A DNA stretch of 64,000 bases from Mycobacterium aquaticum (GTDB taxonomy: Bacteria > Actinomycetota > Actinomycetes > Mycobacteriales > Mycobacteriaceae). The stretch's first letter is position 1; each line of letters begins with the position of its first letter. The translations under genes were made by a program, and so were the position numbers. Shown piece by piece: positions 17,314-26,505 of the stretch. Location of the stretch: assembly GCF_002086485.1 (NCBI RefSeq), contig NZ_MVHF01000004.1, forward strand, positions 1 through 64,000, written 5' to 3'. The notes beneath the pieces were generated by a model. The model searched no databases and had not been told where the DNA came from. It saw only the letters and a list, made by a program, of their open reading frames with translations.

Positions 17314-19479
17314 CTACGCAGCGTCGGCGAGGGCCTCGATCTGTGTGGGCGTAACGCGCAGCACGCCCGCGCTCGGGATGTCGTAGAACAGCCCGATCAC
17401 GTTGACCCGCCGGGCCACTGGATGCGCCTGCAGCGTCTGCACCTGTATCGCGATGTTGACCATCGACAGCTGATCGACAGTGCTGAAGCCCGCCTCGGCT
17501 GCCGACCGTGCCACGGGATGACGGCCGTCGTCGAAGGCCTCCAGAGACGGATTGCCATGGGCCAGCCAGGAATTCAGGTGCCGGTCACCGGTGTCTGCCT
17601 GGCCGAGCAGAGCTGTCATCGCACCGCAGCTGGAGTGTCCGCACACCACGATCGAGCTGACGTCGAGCTTGTCCACCGCGAACGCGATGGCTGCTTCGAT
17701 CGAGGCATCGCTCTGCCCGGCCGGAACCATGTTGCCGACGTTGCGCACGGTGAACAGGTCGCCGGGCCCGCTGCTGGTGATCACGTTGGGGATCACCCGC
17801 GAATCGGCGCACGTGAGGAACAGCGTCTCTGGGCGTTGGGCGTCGACCAGGTCTTGCATGTGTGGTCGCAATACCGCGGCGGTGCGGCGCTGATAGGCGG
17901 CCAGGCCATGCAGCACCGACGGCGACTCGTCGCGCTGCCACGAACGCCACGGCACCACACCGGAGCGCTTGTCGAACGGGCTGAACCCGCGCACGGGCGG
18001 ACCTGCCACGGCACTGTGCATCTCGACCGCGCCCACGTCGTGGATGTCGACTGTGCCGCCGGTGGCCACGTGCTGGCGTTGCCACTCCTCGATTGTCTGG
18101 TGCGCGGCGTGGTCCAGGAAGTCGACCGAGAGTTCGACGGTGACGGGGACCCCGGGCGGAACTTCGCCCAGTGCGTTGGTCAGCTTGGGTAGCGACAGGA
18201 ACGTGCAGGAACCCTCGATCACGACGCGCCAGGCGCCGCCACCGCTGGGCTCGGCGGCGATCTTGGTGCGCACCACGCGCCCGACGGTGAACGCCACCGC
18301 CAGGGCCAGACCGATCAGCACGCCTTCGAGCAGGTTCAGGAAGACCACGGCCAGGATGGTGACCACGTACACCGCGAGATCACCTGTGCGGCGGGCGGTT
18401 TCGATGTGTGCGCGGTTGACCAACTGGCAGCCGATGACGATCAGCAGGCCGGCCAGCGCGGCGGTCGGGATGAGCTGGACCAGACCGGCGAACGGCACCG
18501 CGAACACCAGCACCCAGACGCCGTGCATGATCGCCGAGGCTCGGGTGCGGGCGCCCGCGGCCACATTGGTGGAGCTGCGGACGATGACGCCGGTGACGGG
18601 CAGGCCGCCGACCGCGCCGGACACCATGTTGGCCGCACCCTGGCCGATCATCTCGCGGTCGAAGTTGGTGCGCGGGCCCGTGTGCATCCGATCGACCGAG
18701 ACTGCCGACAGCAGGCTCTCCACGCTCGCGATCAGGGCCACGGTCAAAACGCCGGTGGCAAACGCTCCCCAGTTGCCGTCGGGCAGGCTCGGCAGTGCCA
18801 GGGCGTCCAACAGCGAGCCGTTCAGCACAATGCGGCTGACGTCGCCGAACATCGGCAGCAGCGAGAACGCCGTGACGCCCGCGATGGCCACCAGCGGACC
18901 GGGCACCTTCTTGACGGCCGCGGGCATCCATCGCCACCCGACCAGGATGGCGATGACCATCGCACCGAGGATCACGCCGTGGCCGTGCGCCCCCATCAGC
19001 TGCGCGGGCAGTTCCTTGACGTTGTCCCAGGCAGAGCTGTTGGAGCTGCCGCCGAGCAGCACGTGGGCCTGCTGCAGGACGATGGTCAGGCCGATGCCGG
19101 CCAGCATCGCATGCACGACGACGGGCGAGATGGCCAATGCGGCGCGGGCCACCCGGCTCAGCCCGAACAGCACCTGCAGCACGCCCGCGAGCACCGTGAT
19201 GGCGCACGTGACGGCCCAGCCGAACTGGGCGACGAGCCCGGCGACGATCACGGTGAGCCCGGCGGCAGGTCCGCTGACCTGTAGCGGGGATCCGCCCAGT
19301 GCTCCGGCGACGATGCCACCGACGATCGCGGCGATGAGTCCGGCCAGGACCGGCGCCCCGGACGCGACCGCGATGCCCAGAGATAGCGGTAATGCGACCA
19401 GGAAGACCACCAGCGAGGCGGGCAGGTCGTAGCGCAGGACGGATCTGGCCCTGTCCGCCAGTTGAGAAGTTTGCTGCAT
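17314..19479 (-). CDS. SulP transporter fused to beta-carbonic anhydrase
   Basis: This 721-residue fusion resembles Rv3273 of M. tuberculosis. The N-terminal two-fifths form a SulP/SLC26 permease (LRYDLPASLVVFLVALPLSLG, conserved VSGPAAGLTVIVA), with about ten to twelve hydrophobic segments to about residue 400. A short STAS-like stretch follows, and then a beta-class carbonic anhydrase domain with zinc residues C557-x-D559-x-R561 (CADSRV) and H615-x2-C618 (HSSC). The likely role is bicarbonate (or sulfate) transport linked to CO2/HCO3- interconversion at the membrane. ATG at 19479 sits 6 nt after GGAG; a GTG at 19482 is the alternative. Confidence 0.9.
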   Translation of the reverse strand: MQQTSQLADRARSVLRYDLPASLVVFLVALPLSLGIAVASGAPVLAGLIAAIVGGIVAGALGGSPLQVSGPAAGLTVIVAGLVAQFGWAVTCAITVLAGVLQVLFGLSRVARAALAISPVVVHAMLAGIGLTIVLQQAHVLLGGSSNSSAWDNVKELPAQLMGAHGHGVILGAMVIAILVGWRWMPAAVKKVPGPLVAIAGVTAFSLLPMFGDVSRIVLNGSLLDALALPSLPDGNWGAFATGVLTVALIASVESLLSAVSVDRMHTGPRTNFDREMIGQGAANMVSGAVGGLPVTGVIVRSSTNVAAGARTRASAIMHGVWVLVFAVPFAGLVQLIPTAALAGLLIVIGCQLVNRAHIETARRTGDLAVYVVTILAVVFLNLLEGVLIGLALAVAFTVGRVVRTKIAAEPSGGGAWRVVIEGSCTFLSLPKLTNALGEVPPGVPVTVELSVDFLDHAAHQTIEEWQRQHVATGGTVDIHDVGAVEMHSAVAGPPVRGFSPFDKRSGVVPWRSWQRDESPSVLHGLAAYQRRTAAVLRPHMQDLVDAQRPETLFLTCADSRVIPNVITSSGPGDLFTVRNVGNMVPAGQSDASIEAAIAFAVDKLDVSSIVVCGHSSCGAMTALLGQADTGDRHLNSWLAHGNPSLEAFDDGRHPVARSAAEAGFSTVDQLSMVNIAIQVQTLQAHPVARRVNVIGLFYDIPSAGVLRVTPTQIEALADAA

Positions 19480-19944
19480 CACGTACTCCAGTTCGAGTCG
19501 GGCGGTTGTCGGTACGCGGGCGAGCGCACACCGATCGGTGAATTGACGACGGTGTCATTGAAAGATGTTGCAGCGCAGCAATACACAATCCGGAGTGTGT
19601 TCACAGCTGGCTTCAAGCATCGAATTGCTATGGGCGAGCGTATTTATGGCTGTGAACCAGCGTCAACGCGAAATGGGGGACGCATAGAGAACGCAAATCT
19701 TCTGCGCGAGCCACCTCACACTCGAATTGCCCTGCTGTGCAGGCAAAACCCGCCGCACGCGGCGAACCGCGTAACCAAGAGTTCACGTGAGTGATTGAAA
19801 CCGTATGTATTGCAACAATTCTCGACTGGCTCACCAGGCGGCGTATATGGTGACTTGCGTCATAGCTTTGGCGCCGAATGGGTTTGTGTAAGAACTCGAT
19901 ATGAACTCCGTGACAACTAACTGTGTGCTCAGGAGAATGGCAGT
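19480..19944. promoter_or_regulatory. long AT-richer divergent control region, sulP-CA / trcR
   Basis: This is the only gap above 300 bp. It is visibly less GC-rich than its flanks. A 9-bp inverted pair GTTCACAGC (19599-19607) and GCTGTGAAC (19649-19657) has arms 50 bp apart. The last 150 bp before trcR (for example GTATGTATTGCAACAATTC) are AT-rich. TrcR is reported to bind an AT-rich stretch of its own promoter, which would fit. Short frames inside this gap lack ribosome binding sites and coding bias, so I call no gene. Confidence 0.5.
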
Positions 19945-20718
19945 ATGACCACGATGTCGGTATCTCCACGTGCTCACCAGCCGCGCCAGGCCATTCTCGG
20001 GCAGTTGCCCCGGATCAATCGGGCTGACGGTTCGCCCATTCGGGTGTTGCTGGTGGACGACGAGCCGGCGCTGACCAACCTCGTCAAGATGGCGTTGCAC
20101 TACGAGGGTTGGGTCGTCGAGGTGGCCCACAACGGCCAGGAGGCCCAAGCCAAGTTCGATGAGATGGAGCCCGATGTCGTGGTGCTCGACATCATGCTGC
20201 CCGACATCGACGGTTTGCAGATTCTGCAGCGGGTGCGCGAAGCCGCCGGCTATACGCCCACCTTGTTTCTCACTGCGAGGGACTCTGTGCTCGACCGGGT
20301 GTCGGGGCTGACCGCCGGTGCCGACGACTACATGACGAAGCCGTTCAGCCTCGAGGAACTGGTTGCGCGGTTGCGTGGTTTGCTTCGCCGGTCCAGTCAC
20401 GCCACACCGCCGGCCGACGAGGTGCTCAGGGTGGGCGACATGGTGCTCGACGGTGCCAGCCGGGAGGTCACCCGCGGTGGTGAGCCGATCGCCCTGACCG
20501 TGACGGAGTTCGAGCTCTTGCGCTACCTCATGCGCAATCCGCGCCGCGCGTTGAGCCGCGCCGAGATCCTCGACCGGGTGTGGAACTACGGGTTCGGCGG
20601 CAAGTCGAGCATCGTCGACCTCTACATCTCCTACCTGCGCAAAAAGGTCGACGCGGACCGCGAACCGATGATTCACACGGTCCGCGGCGTCGGCTATATG
20701 CTGCGGCCCGCTGAATAG
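19945..20718 (+). CDS. trcR: response regulator TrcR (OmpR/PhoB family)
   Basis: This 257-residue protein has a receiver domain (about 32-148) with acidic pocket D38-D39, phospho-acceptor D82 (VVLDIMLPD), T110 and K132 (DDYMTKPF). A winged-helix DNA-binding domain occupies about 160-257 (FELLRYLMRNPRRALSRAEI...VDLYISYLRKK). Its length and the N-terminal extension (MTTMSVSPRAHQPRQAILGQ) match M. tuberculosis TrcR as I recall it. The sensor kinase gene follows after 7 bp. AGGAGAATGGCAGT precedes the ATG. TrcR is known to autoactivate trcRS; its wider regulon is small. Confidence 0.85.
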   Translation: MTTMSVSPRAHQPRQAILGQLPRINRADGSPIRVLLVDDEPALTNLVKMALHYEGWVVEVAHNGQEAQAKFDEMEPDVVVLDIMLPDIDGLQILQRVREAAGYTPTLFLTARDSVLDRVSGLTAGADDYMTKPFSLEELVARLRGLLRRSSHATPPADEVLRVGDMVLDGASREVTRGGEPIALTVTEFELLRYLMRNPRRALSRAEILDRVWNYGFGGKSSIVDLYISYLRKKVDADREPMIHTVRGVGYMLRPAE

Positions 20719-20725
20719 CCGCGCG

Positions 20726-22225
20726 ATGAGCCGGGTCGGCCCTTGGTGGCGGCCACGTTCGCTCCGCAGGCAATTGGTACTCGGCGTGACGGCGATCGTC
20801 ACGGTGGTGCTGGCCGCGGTCGGCGCGTTGTCCGTCTACAGCCTGCACACCTACGTGTCGACGATGAGTGATAACGAGGTGGCGCGGTCCTTGGCCGCGT
20901 TCAGCCATTCCTTCGAGAAGCTGCGTGGTCAGGATTCCGCGCATCAGATCGACGCGGCGCCCGATGCGCTGACCGCGTTCGTCGGTCAGGCTCCCGGCAA
21001 CCTGATCGCGGTGGTCCGCGACGGTGAGGTGGTGCAGTCGGCGATGTTCTCCGACGGCGAGCCGCGGCCGGCGCCTGCCGCGGTGACGCAGGCGCTCGAT
21101 GCGCAGTCCTGGACCGACCACAATCCCCGCACGGTCAAACTGCCGGTGCTCGGCTCCTATCGGCTGGCCAGCCAGGCGGCAGGCGACGGGGACGTGCTGG
21201 TCTCGGGGGTCTCGCTCGACAGCGCCAACCGGGTGATCGCCCGCAAGACCGTGACGGTCGCGGTGATGATCGTCATCGCGCTCATGGTGACCGCCGTGGG
21301 AACGGTTCTCGTGGTGCGCTACGCGCTGCGGCCGCTGCGCCGGGTCGCCGCGACCGCGGCCAAGGTCGCCACCCTGCGGCTCGACGGTGAGGATCACCGC
21401 ATCACCGCCCGGGTGCGGGAACGTGACACCGACCCGGACAACGAGGTCGGCATCGTGGGGGAGACCCTCAACCGGCTGCTGGTCAACGTGGACAGCGCGC
21501 TGGCCGAACTGGCCGCATCGGACCGGCGCACGCGGCAGTTCCTCACCGACGCCAGCCACGAGCTGCGCACACCGCTGGCCGCGATCCAGGGCTACGCCGA
21601 GCTGACCCGGCAGGACAGCACGATGCTGCCGCCGACCACCGAATACGCGTTGGCCCGCATCGAGGCCGAAGCACGCCGGATGACGGTGCTGGTCAGTGAC
21701 CTGCTGCTGTTGTCACGGCTGGGCGAGGGGCAGGACCTGGAGACCGACGACGTCGATTTCAACGATCTCGTGGTCGACGCGGTCAACGACACCGCGGTCG
21801 CGGCGCCCAGCCATCATTGGGTGACCCGGCTGCCCGACGATCCGGTCTGGGTGCGCGGCGACCTGGCCCGGCTGCACCAGGTGGTGAGCAATCTGCTGAC
21901 CAACGCGAAGGTGCACACGCCGCCGGGCGTGACGGTGGTGGTGACGCTGACCGTCGCCGGGGAATTTGCCGAACTGACCGTTGCAGATGACGGTCCGGGA
22001 ATTGAAGCGGAATTGTTGCCGAACCTTTTTGGGCGCTTTGTGCGTGCCGATAAAGCGCGGTCCAGAGAATTGGGCAGCACGGGCCTCGGGCTGGCAATTG
22101 TGGCGTCGATCGTACAGGCTCACGACGGCGCCGTCGCCGTCGCATCAACGCCGGGAAAGACCGTATTTACCGTGCGTATACCGCTTGCCGCCCAGTCGGC
22201 CGACGTGGCCTCTGCCACATCGTGA
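20726..22225 (+). CDS. trcS: sensor histidine kinase TrcS
   Basis: This 499-residue membrane kinase has TM1 at about 18-40, a periplasmic sensor at about 41-172, TM2 at about 175-198 and a HAMP linker at about 200-260. The dimerisation helix carries phospho-acceptor H278 (FLTDASHELRTPL). An HATPase domain follows with N-box LHQVVSNLLTNAKVHT, G1 DDGPGIE and G2 GSTGLGLAIV. It acts as the partner of TrcR. The stimulus cannot be read from the periplasmic domain. Confidence 0.87.
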   Translation: MSRVGPWWRPRSLRRQLVLGVTAIVTVVLAAVGALSVYSLHTYVSTMSDNEVARSLAAFSHSFEKLRGQDSAHQIDAAPDALTAFVGQAPGNLIAVVRDGEVVQSAMFSDGEPRPAPAAVTQALDAQSWTDHNPRTVKLPVLGSYRLASQAAGDGDVLVSGVSLDSANRVIARKTVTVAVMIVIALMVTAVGTVLVVRYALRPLRRVAATAAKVATLRLDGEDHRITARVRERDTDPDNEVGIVGETLNRLLVNVDSALAELAASDRRTRQFLTDASHELRTPLAAIQGYAELTRQDSTMLPPTTEYALARIEAEARRMTVLVSDLLLLSRLGEGQDLETDDVDFNDLVVDAVNDTAVAAPSHHWVTRLPDDPVWVRGDLARLHQVVSNLLTNAKVHTPPGVTVVVTLTVAGEFAELTVADDGPGIEAELLPNLFGRFVRADKARSRELGSTGLGLAIVASIVQAHDGAVAVASTPGKTVFTVRIPLAAQSADVASATS

Positions 22226-22233
22226 ATGATGTG

Positions 22234-22248
22234 AATTCAGCCTGAATT
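22234..22248. promoter_or_regulatory. 15-bp palindrome upstream of secreted-protein gene
   Basis: AATTCAG-C-CTGAATT is perfectly symmetrical. Two further GAATTC-containing copies lie nearer the next start codon (around 22324 and 22348). The site falls just after the trcS stop, in an AT-rich leader for the small secreted protein. It could be an operator; TrcR is one candidate binder by proximity only. Confidence 0.4.
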
Positions 22249-22355
22249 AGTCCTATGCGCAATATCGTATGCGTTCGATATGAATTGATGGCCGACGCGT
22301 GAATGCCCACCTAGGCTGGAAGAGAATTCAGCGAAATAGGAAGGGTGAATTCGAA

Positions 22356-22652
22356 ATGATAAAGCCTGTTGTCGCCACCGTTGCCGTCAGCCTGGCTGCC
22401 ACCGGAATCGCACTGGCCGCCCCGGCCTCGGCGGCGCCGTCGGGGCAGACCGCCCGGCAGACCATCCAGCAGCTCGAATCCGAGGGTTACAAGGTGATCC
22501 AGACCAAGGTCGGCAGTGGATCGATCGACAACTGCACGGTCAGCGCTGTGCGGCCCGGACGCCCGATCACCGATCTGACCGCCGCACCGCGCGGCAACAC
22601 CGTCGAGGTGGTCCGCTACACCACGGTCTACGTCGATCTGGCCTGTGGCTGA
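22356..22652 (+). CDS. small secreted mycobacterial protein
   Basis: This 98-residue precursor has a Sec signal peptide (MIKPVVATVAVSLAATGIAL...APASAAPS, cleavage probably after the second ASA). The mature domain is about 70 residues with two cysteines (DNCTVSAV and VDLACG), likely disulfide-bonded. The ATG at 22356 is preceded by AGGAAGGG. It resembles short exported hypothetical proteins common in mycobacteria; function unknown. Placed after trcRS under its own AT-rich leader. Confidence 0.75.
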   Translation: MIKPVVATVAVSLAATGIALAAPASAAPSGQTARQTIQQLESEGYKVIQTKVGSGSIDNCTVSAVRPGRPITDLTAAPRGNTVEVVRYTTVYVDLACG

Positions 22653-22680
22653 TCCGGTGGCTTCACGTTAGGGTGTCCGG

Positions 22681-23190
22681 GTGCTGAGCAGACTGGTGAT
22701 CGGCCTGATGAGCGCCGCGGGGGCGGCTGTGATGAGCGTGCCCGGGGTCGCGACGGCGGATGATCCGCCGCCGCTGCCCAACGTCAACGCGTTCGCGCCG
22801 GTGAAGACGTCGGAATACGCGGTGATGGACAACCAGTGGTACGCCTTCAGCACGCCTGATGGGATCACCTGCGTGTTGCAGCGCGACGGCGGGTACGGCT
22901 GCAGTGGCGCCATCCCCGCCGCGCCGGGCGGCGCCAACATGGTCAGCGGTGGTACCGGAGCCCCCGGGTTCGCCAGTGCCGCGGCCCCGCTGTTCTCCGT
23001 GGTCGACGGCGCCAAGCCGCTGCCTGCCAACACCCGAATCAGCTACCAGACCGTCAGCTGCGGCACCGACGGGGTGATGACGGCCTGCGTCGACGGGCGT
23101 AACCAATCGGGCTTCGTGATCAGCCCGGCGGGCAGTTACGTCGTCGGCGACCGGCCGTCGGGCATCAAGCCCTCGGTGCGGATCGGCTGA
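22681..23190 (+). CDS. secreted hypothetical protein
   Basis: This 169-residue precursor has a signal peptide (about residues 1-26, MLSRLVIGLMSAAGAAVMSV ending ATA). The mature part has four cysteines (TCVLQRDGGYGC and SCGTDGVMTAC), which suggests two disulfides. It belongs to a type of exported mycobacterial protein of unknown function. It starts with GTG 28 bp after the previous secreted gene and may share its transcript. Confidence 0.75.
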   Translation: MLSRLVIGLMSAAGAAVMSVPGVATADDPPPLPNVNAFAPVKTSEYAVMDNQWYAFSTPDGITCVLQRDGGYGCSGAIPAAPGGANMVSGGTGAPGFASAAAPLFSVVDGAKPLPANTRISYQTVSCGTDGVMTACVDGRNQSGFVISPAGSYVVGDRPSGIKPSVRIG

Positions 23191-24630
23191 TCAGCCGATC
23201 CCTTCCAGGGTCTCCACCTCACTGGTGCCGATCGCCGAAATCACGTGTGGTGAACGACGACTCAGGAACCAGTACCAGGCGAGCGCCGCGGCTACGGTCG
23301 CGATGAACAGCCATGGGATGACATTGAGTGGGTACGCCGGAACGGGATACACGTTGGCGTAGAACACATATGCCATCGACACGATCGCGACGGCCGCGGC
23401 GGGCCACACCAGCGGAACCCGCGCGTTGATGCCGCGCAGGAACACCACGGCAGCCAGCGCCGCGGCCGCATAGGCCACCATGTAGCCGTAGGTCCCGTAC
23501 GTGTCCACCCACGTGACGACGTTCATCGGGTCTGCGCCGAACAGGTACATCACCACGGGCACGGCGATCACCAGCGGTCCGACCGACACGAGTGCGCGGT
23601 GCGGGGTCAGGTGCGTGGGATGGGTCCGCCCGATTGCCGGGCTGACGACGCCCTCCTTGCCCATCACGTAGAGGATGCGGCCGACGACATTCAGCGGGGC
23701 CACCACGACGGCGAAAAACGATGCGGCAACACCGAAGTTGAGGATCGGGTTGAACCATGTCGGCATGCCGACCAGTGTCGCGATGTCATCGAGCGGCTGG
23801 GCCGACGAGCCCAGTGCAGGCCCCAGGGCGGCCACCTGCGTGTAGGCGGCGAACACGTACAGCACACCGACACCGGCCGCACTCCACATGATCGCGCGCG
23901 GCACCGCACGGTAGGGGTCCTTGGCCTCCCGGGCCAGGGCGTCCGAGCTGGAGAAGCCGACGAAACCGAGGATCGCCAGCACCATGCCCACCACGATGCC
24001 CGACGGCTTCACGTCGGTGAGCTCGAACTGGTCGGCGTCGAACGCACCGCCACCCAGGTGCACCAGCGTGATCACCAGCAGCAGCGTGATGATGGACACC
24101 GAAACCAGTTCCAGCACAAGCGAAACCCGCGCCGACAGCCGGATGCCACGAATGGTGAACAGGGTCGCCAGCGCGCCGAGGACGACAGCCAGCACGATCT
24201 GCGCGACGGTGCCGTGGATCGGGATGCCGAGCTGGTTGAGCAGGGTCGCGGTGTAGGCCACCGACCCGCTGAGTGATCCGGCGGCGATGCCGAAGCAGCC
24301 GATCAGGAGGCTGACGCCGGTCAGGTAGGCGCCGAACGGACCCAGCGCGGTCGCCGCGTAGCTGTAGAGCGAACCTGCCGACGAGCGGCGTTTGGCGAAC
24401 TGCGAGATGCAGTACCCGACCGACAGGATGACCACGGTTGCCAGGGCGAACGACACCCAGGTGCCGTTGGTGGCGGTGTTGTAGATCGCGGCAGCCGTGA
24501 ACGCGATGACGGCACTCGGTGCGATGTTCGCGATGGCCTGGGCGGCGAGTTCGCCCCCGCCCATCACGCCGCGGCGCAGCCCGGCATCGCCGCTCGTGGC
24601 GTCGGGACCCATCTGAATGTCTTCGGACAC
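23191..24630 (-). CDS. APC-superfamily amino acid/amine permease
   Basis: This 479-residue integral membrane protein has about twelve helices. The first APC motif region reads ELAAQAIANIAPSAVIAFTA, followed by FAKRRSSAGSLYSYAATALG and GFVGFSSSDALAREAKDPYR, typical of APC permeases. Substrate is not readable. It lies 18 bp downstream of the alcohol dehydrogenase gene on the same strand, so the two are probably one operon governed by the divergent XRE-cupin regulator, suggesting uptake of an amino acid or amine whose alcohol or aldehyde product the dehydrogenase handles (inference). Confidence 0.85.
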   Translation of the reverse strand: MSEDIQMGPDATSGDAGLRRGVMGGGELAAQAIANIAPSAVIAFTAAAIYNTATNGTWVSFALATVVILSVGYCISQFAKRRSSAGSLYSYAATALGPFGAYLTGVSLLIGCFGIAAGSLSGSVAYTATLLNQLGIPIHGTVAQIVLAVVLGALATLFTIRGIRLSARVSLVLELVSVSIITLLLVITLVHLGGGAFDADQFELTDVKPSGIVVGMVLAILGFVGFSSSDALAREAKDPYRAVPRAIMWSAAGVGVLYVFAAYTQVAALGPALGSSAQPLDDIATLVGMPTWFNPILNFGVAASFFAVVVAPLNVVGRILYVMGKEGVVSPAIGRTHPTHLTPHRALVSVGPLVIAVPVVMYLFGADPMNVVTWVDTYGTYGYMVAYAAAALAAVVFLRGINARVPLVWPAAAVAIVSMAYVFYANVYPVPAYPLNVIPWLFIATVAAALAWYWFLSRRSPHVISAIGTSEVETLEGIG

Positions 24631-24648
24631 TGGGGTTCTCGTTTCCTG

Positions 24649-25788
24649 TCAGGCTGAGGGGATGAGGAGTTGACGCAGTGCATGCCCGGCGGCGAGATCG
24701 TCGAGCGCGGCCGCGGCTTCATCGAGCGGGCGCCGGCCCGAGATCATCGAGGCGAGATCGAGGTTGCCCGCCATCACCTCGTCGACGAGAGCGGGGATGT
24801 CGCGCTCGGGCACCGCCGAGCCGTAGTTGGATCCGAGGATGCGCTGATCGGCTTCGGCCAGGGCGAGGGGGTCGAAGCTGGCCCGCTCGCCCTGCGGCGG
24901 CAGTCCGACGATGACCGCCGCGCCGCCGAGACCCAGTGCGGCGATGGACTGTTCGATCGTGACGATCTTGCCGATCGCGTCGAACACGTAGTCATACCCG
25001 TCGGCGACCACGTCGCGCAGCGCGGCCACCACGTCGTCGGTGGCGGATGCGTCGACGACATCGGTGGCGCCGAGTTTGCGTGCCAGGCCGAGTTTTTCGG
25101 CGACGACGTCCACTGCGACGATGCGTGCGGCCCCTGCCAGCCGGGCGCCCTGCACGCAGGCCAGGCCCACGCCGCCGCAGCCGATCACCGCCACCGTCGA
25201 ATCCGGTTCTACGCCGGCAGTATTGCGGACAGCGCCGACGCCGGTGGCGATCGCGCAGCCGACGATCGCGATGTCTTCCAGTGGTGCGTCCTTGCGCACC
25301 TTGACCGCACCGCTGCGCGGGACCACGACCTCTTCGGCGTAGGACGAGACGCCCAGGTAGTGGTGGATGGTGCCGCGTTCGTTGGACAACCGGGTGGTGC
25401 CGTCGTACAGCGTTCCGCCGGTGGCGACGACTGAAGCGACCAGAGAGCACTGGGCGGGCCTGCCCGCCAGGCAGGCCCGGCACTCGCCGCAGCCGGGCAC
25501 CCAGCTGAGCACGACGTGGTCGCCGGGTTCGAGATCGTCGACGCCGGCGCCGATGGCGGTGACCACGCCTGAGCCTTCATGCCCGAGCACCACCGGTGCG
25601 GGGACGTCCCACGCGCGGGTGGTGACGTGCAGATCGGAGTGGCAGACGCCGGCGGCGGCGACCTTGACGCGGACCTCGCCCGGGCCGGGGGCGGCGAGGT
25701 CGACGTCTTCGACGGAGATGCCGCCGTTCCCGTCGAACACCGCGGCTCTGATGCGGGTGCTGTCCTGGGTGTCGTGAGCTGCGGACAC
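24649..25788 (-). CDS. zinc-dependent alcohol dehydrogenase
   Basis: This 379-residue medium-chain dehydrogenase has catalytic zinc ligands C49 (GVCHSDLH), H70 (GHEGSGVV) and a Cys near 179. The structural zinc lobe is C100, C103, C106 and C114 (CGECRACLAGRPAQC). The NAD-binding motif GCGGVGLACVQGARLAG lies near 200. It resembles class III-like or mycobacterial AdhB/AdhD-type enzymes. The GTG at 25788 is 6 nt after GAAAGG and is preferred over the upstream ATG at 25842, which overlaps the operator palindrome. It is divergently transcribed from the XRE-cupin regulator. Confidence 0.88.
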   Translation of the reverse strand: MSAAHDTQDSTRIRAAVFDGNGGISVEDVDLAAPGPGEVRVKVAAAGVCHSDLHVTTRAWDVPAPVVLGHEGSGVVTAIGAGVDDLEPGDHVVLSWVPGCGECRACLAGRPAQCSLVASVVATGGTLYDGTTRLSNERGTIHHYLGVSSYAEEVVVPRSGAVKVRKDAPLEDIAIVGCAIATGVGAVRNTAGVEPDSTVAVIGCGGVGLACVQGARLAGAARIVAVDVVAEKLGLARKLGATDVVDASATDDVVAALRDVVADGYDYVFDAIGKIVTIEQSIAALGLGGAAVIVGLPPQGERASFDPLALAEADQRILGSNYGSAVPERDIPALVDEVMAGNLDLASMISGRRPLDEAAAALDDLAAGHALRQLLIPSA

Positions 25789-25841
25789 TACGTGCCTTTC
25801 TGGTCGGAAGGGGCCGTCACCGCGAGTAGGGTTCAATGCCA

Positions 25842-25863
25842 TAAAACACTGCTCGGTGTTTTA
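25842..25863. promoter_or_regulatory. palindromic operator between dehydrogenase and XRE-cupin gene
   Basis: TAAAACAC (25842-25849) and GTGTTTTA (25856-25863) are perfect inverted arms separated by TGCTCG. The site lies 54 bp from the dehydrogenase start and 46 bp from the regulator start, a classic position for a shared operator of a divergent regulator-target pair. Confidence 0.65.
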
Positions 25864-25908
25864 CACCACTAAACGAACAGGCGTCAACAGTCCAGGGGAG
25901 GGTTTTCA

Positions 25909-26502
25909 GTGGCGGACGGTGAGGAGACCGGAATGGGCCGCGCGGGGGCGCGGCTACGGGAATTCCGCACCCAGCGCAGGTTGAGCCTCACCGAAGTGGC
26001 AGCTCGGGCCGAGGTGACCAAGGGCTTTCTCAGCCTGGCCGAGCGGGGCATGACCAACGTGTCGGTGCCGGTCCTGATGCGCATCTGCGACGCCGTCGGG
26101 ATCGGCATCGGCGATCTCTTCGAGTACCCGGCTGCGCCCATCGTCCGCAGCGGCGCGGGGGCGCCCTTGGAGATGGGCGGCCACGATGTCCGCGAAGAGC
26201 TGCTCACCCCGAAAGCCGAGCGGCACGTCCAGGTGATGCACACCGTCATGCGACCCGGCGGCGGGTCGGGCGGCGCCTATCGGCTCGATGCCACAACGAT
26301 TTTCGTATATGTGCTCAAGGGGGCGCTGAGCATCACGGTCGACGGGCAGACCACGTTGTTGGAGACCGGCGACAGCATGACGTTCGGAGCGACCCAGTTG
26401 CACGACTGGCACAACCCGACCGATGGCGAGGCCGAGGTGCTGTGGACCATCGCGCCGCCGGTCGGCGCCGAGGACTTCAGCGCCGCGCTGCGCGGGAGCT
26501 GA
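25909..26502 (+). CDS. XRE-family regulator with C-terminal cupin
   Basis: This 197-residue protein has an N-terminal HTH_3 (about 13-67, LREFRTQRRLSLTEVAARAE...) and a C-terminal cupin_2 domain (about 105-185: YVLKGALSITVDGQTTLLETGD then HDWHNPTDGEAEVLW). The family regulates small-molecule catabolism, the cupin sensing the ligand. It is likely to repress the divergent alcohol dehydrogenase-permease operon through the palindrome at 25842-25863. GTG start at 25909 is preceded by AGGGGAGG. The stop lies 3 bp from the convergent gpsA stop. Confidence 0.85.
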   Translation: MADGEETGMGRAGARLREFRTQRRLSLTEVAARAEVTKGFLSLAERGMTNVSVPVLMRICDAVGIGIGDLFEYPAAPIVRSGAGAPLEMGGHDVREELLTPKAERHVQVMHTVMRPGGGSGGAYRLDATTIFVYVLKGALSITVDGQTTLLETGDSMTFGATQLHDWHNPTDGEAEVLWTIAPPVGAEDFSAALRGS

Positions 26503-26505
26503 GGC

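Noticed and set aside
17969..19432. 487-codon plus-strand frame opposite the SulP-carbonic anhydrase gene
   Set aside because: Thr/Ser/Ala-rich shadow with no ribosome binding site; the minus strand has an intact two-domain protein with zinc ligands.
19462..19794. 110-codon plus-strand frame in the long gap before trcR
   Set aside because: It starts inside the sulP gene, lacks a Shine-Dalgarno sequence and coding bias, and shows no family features.
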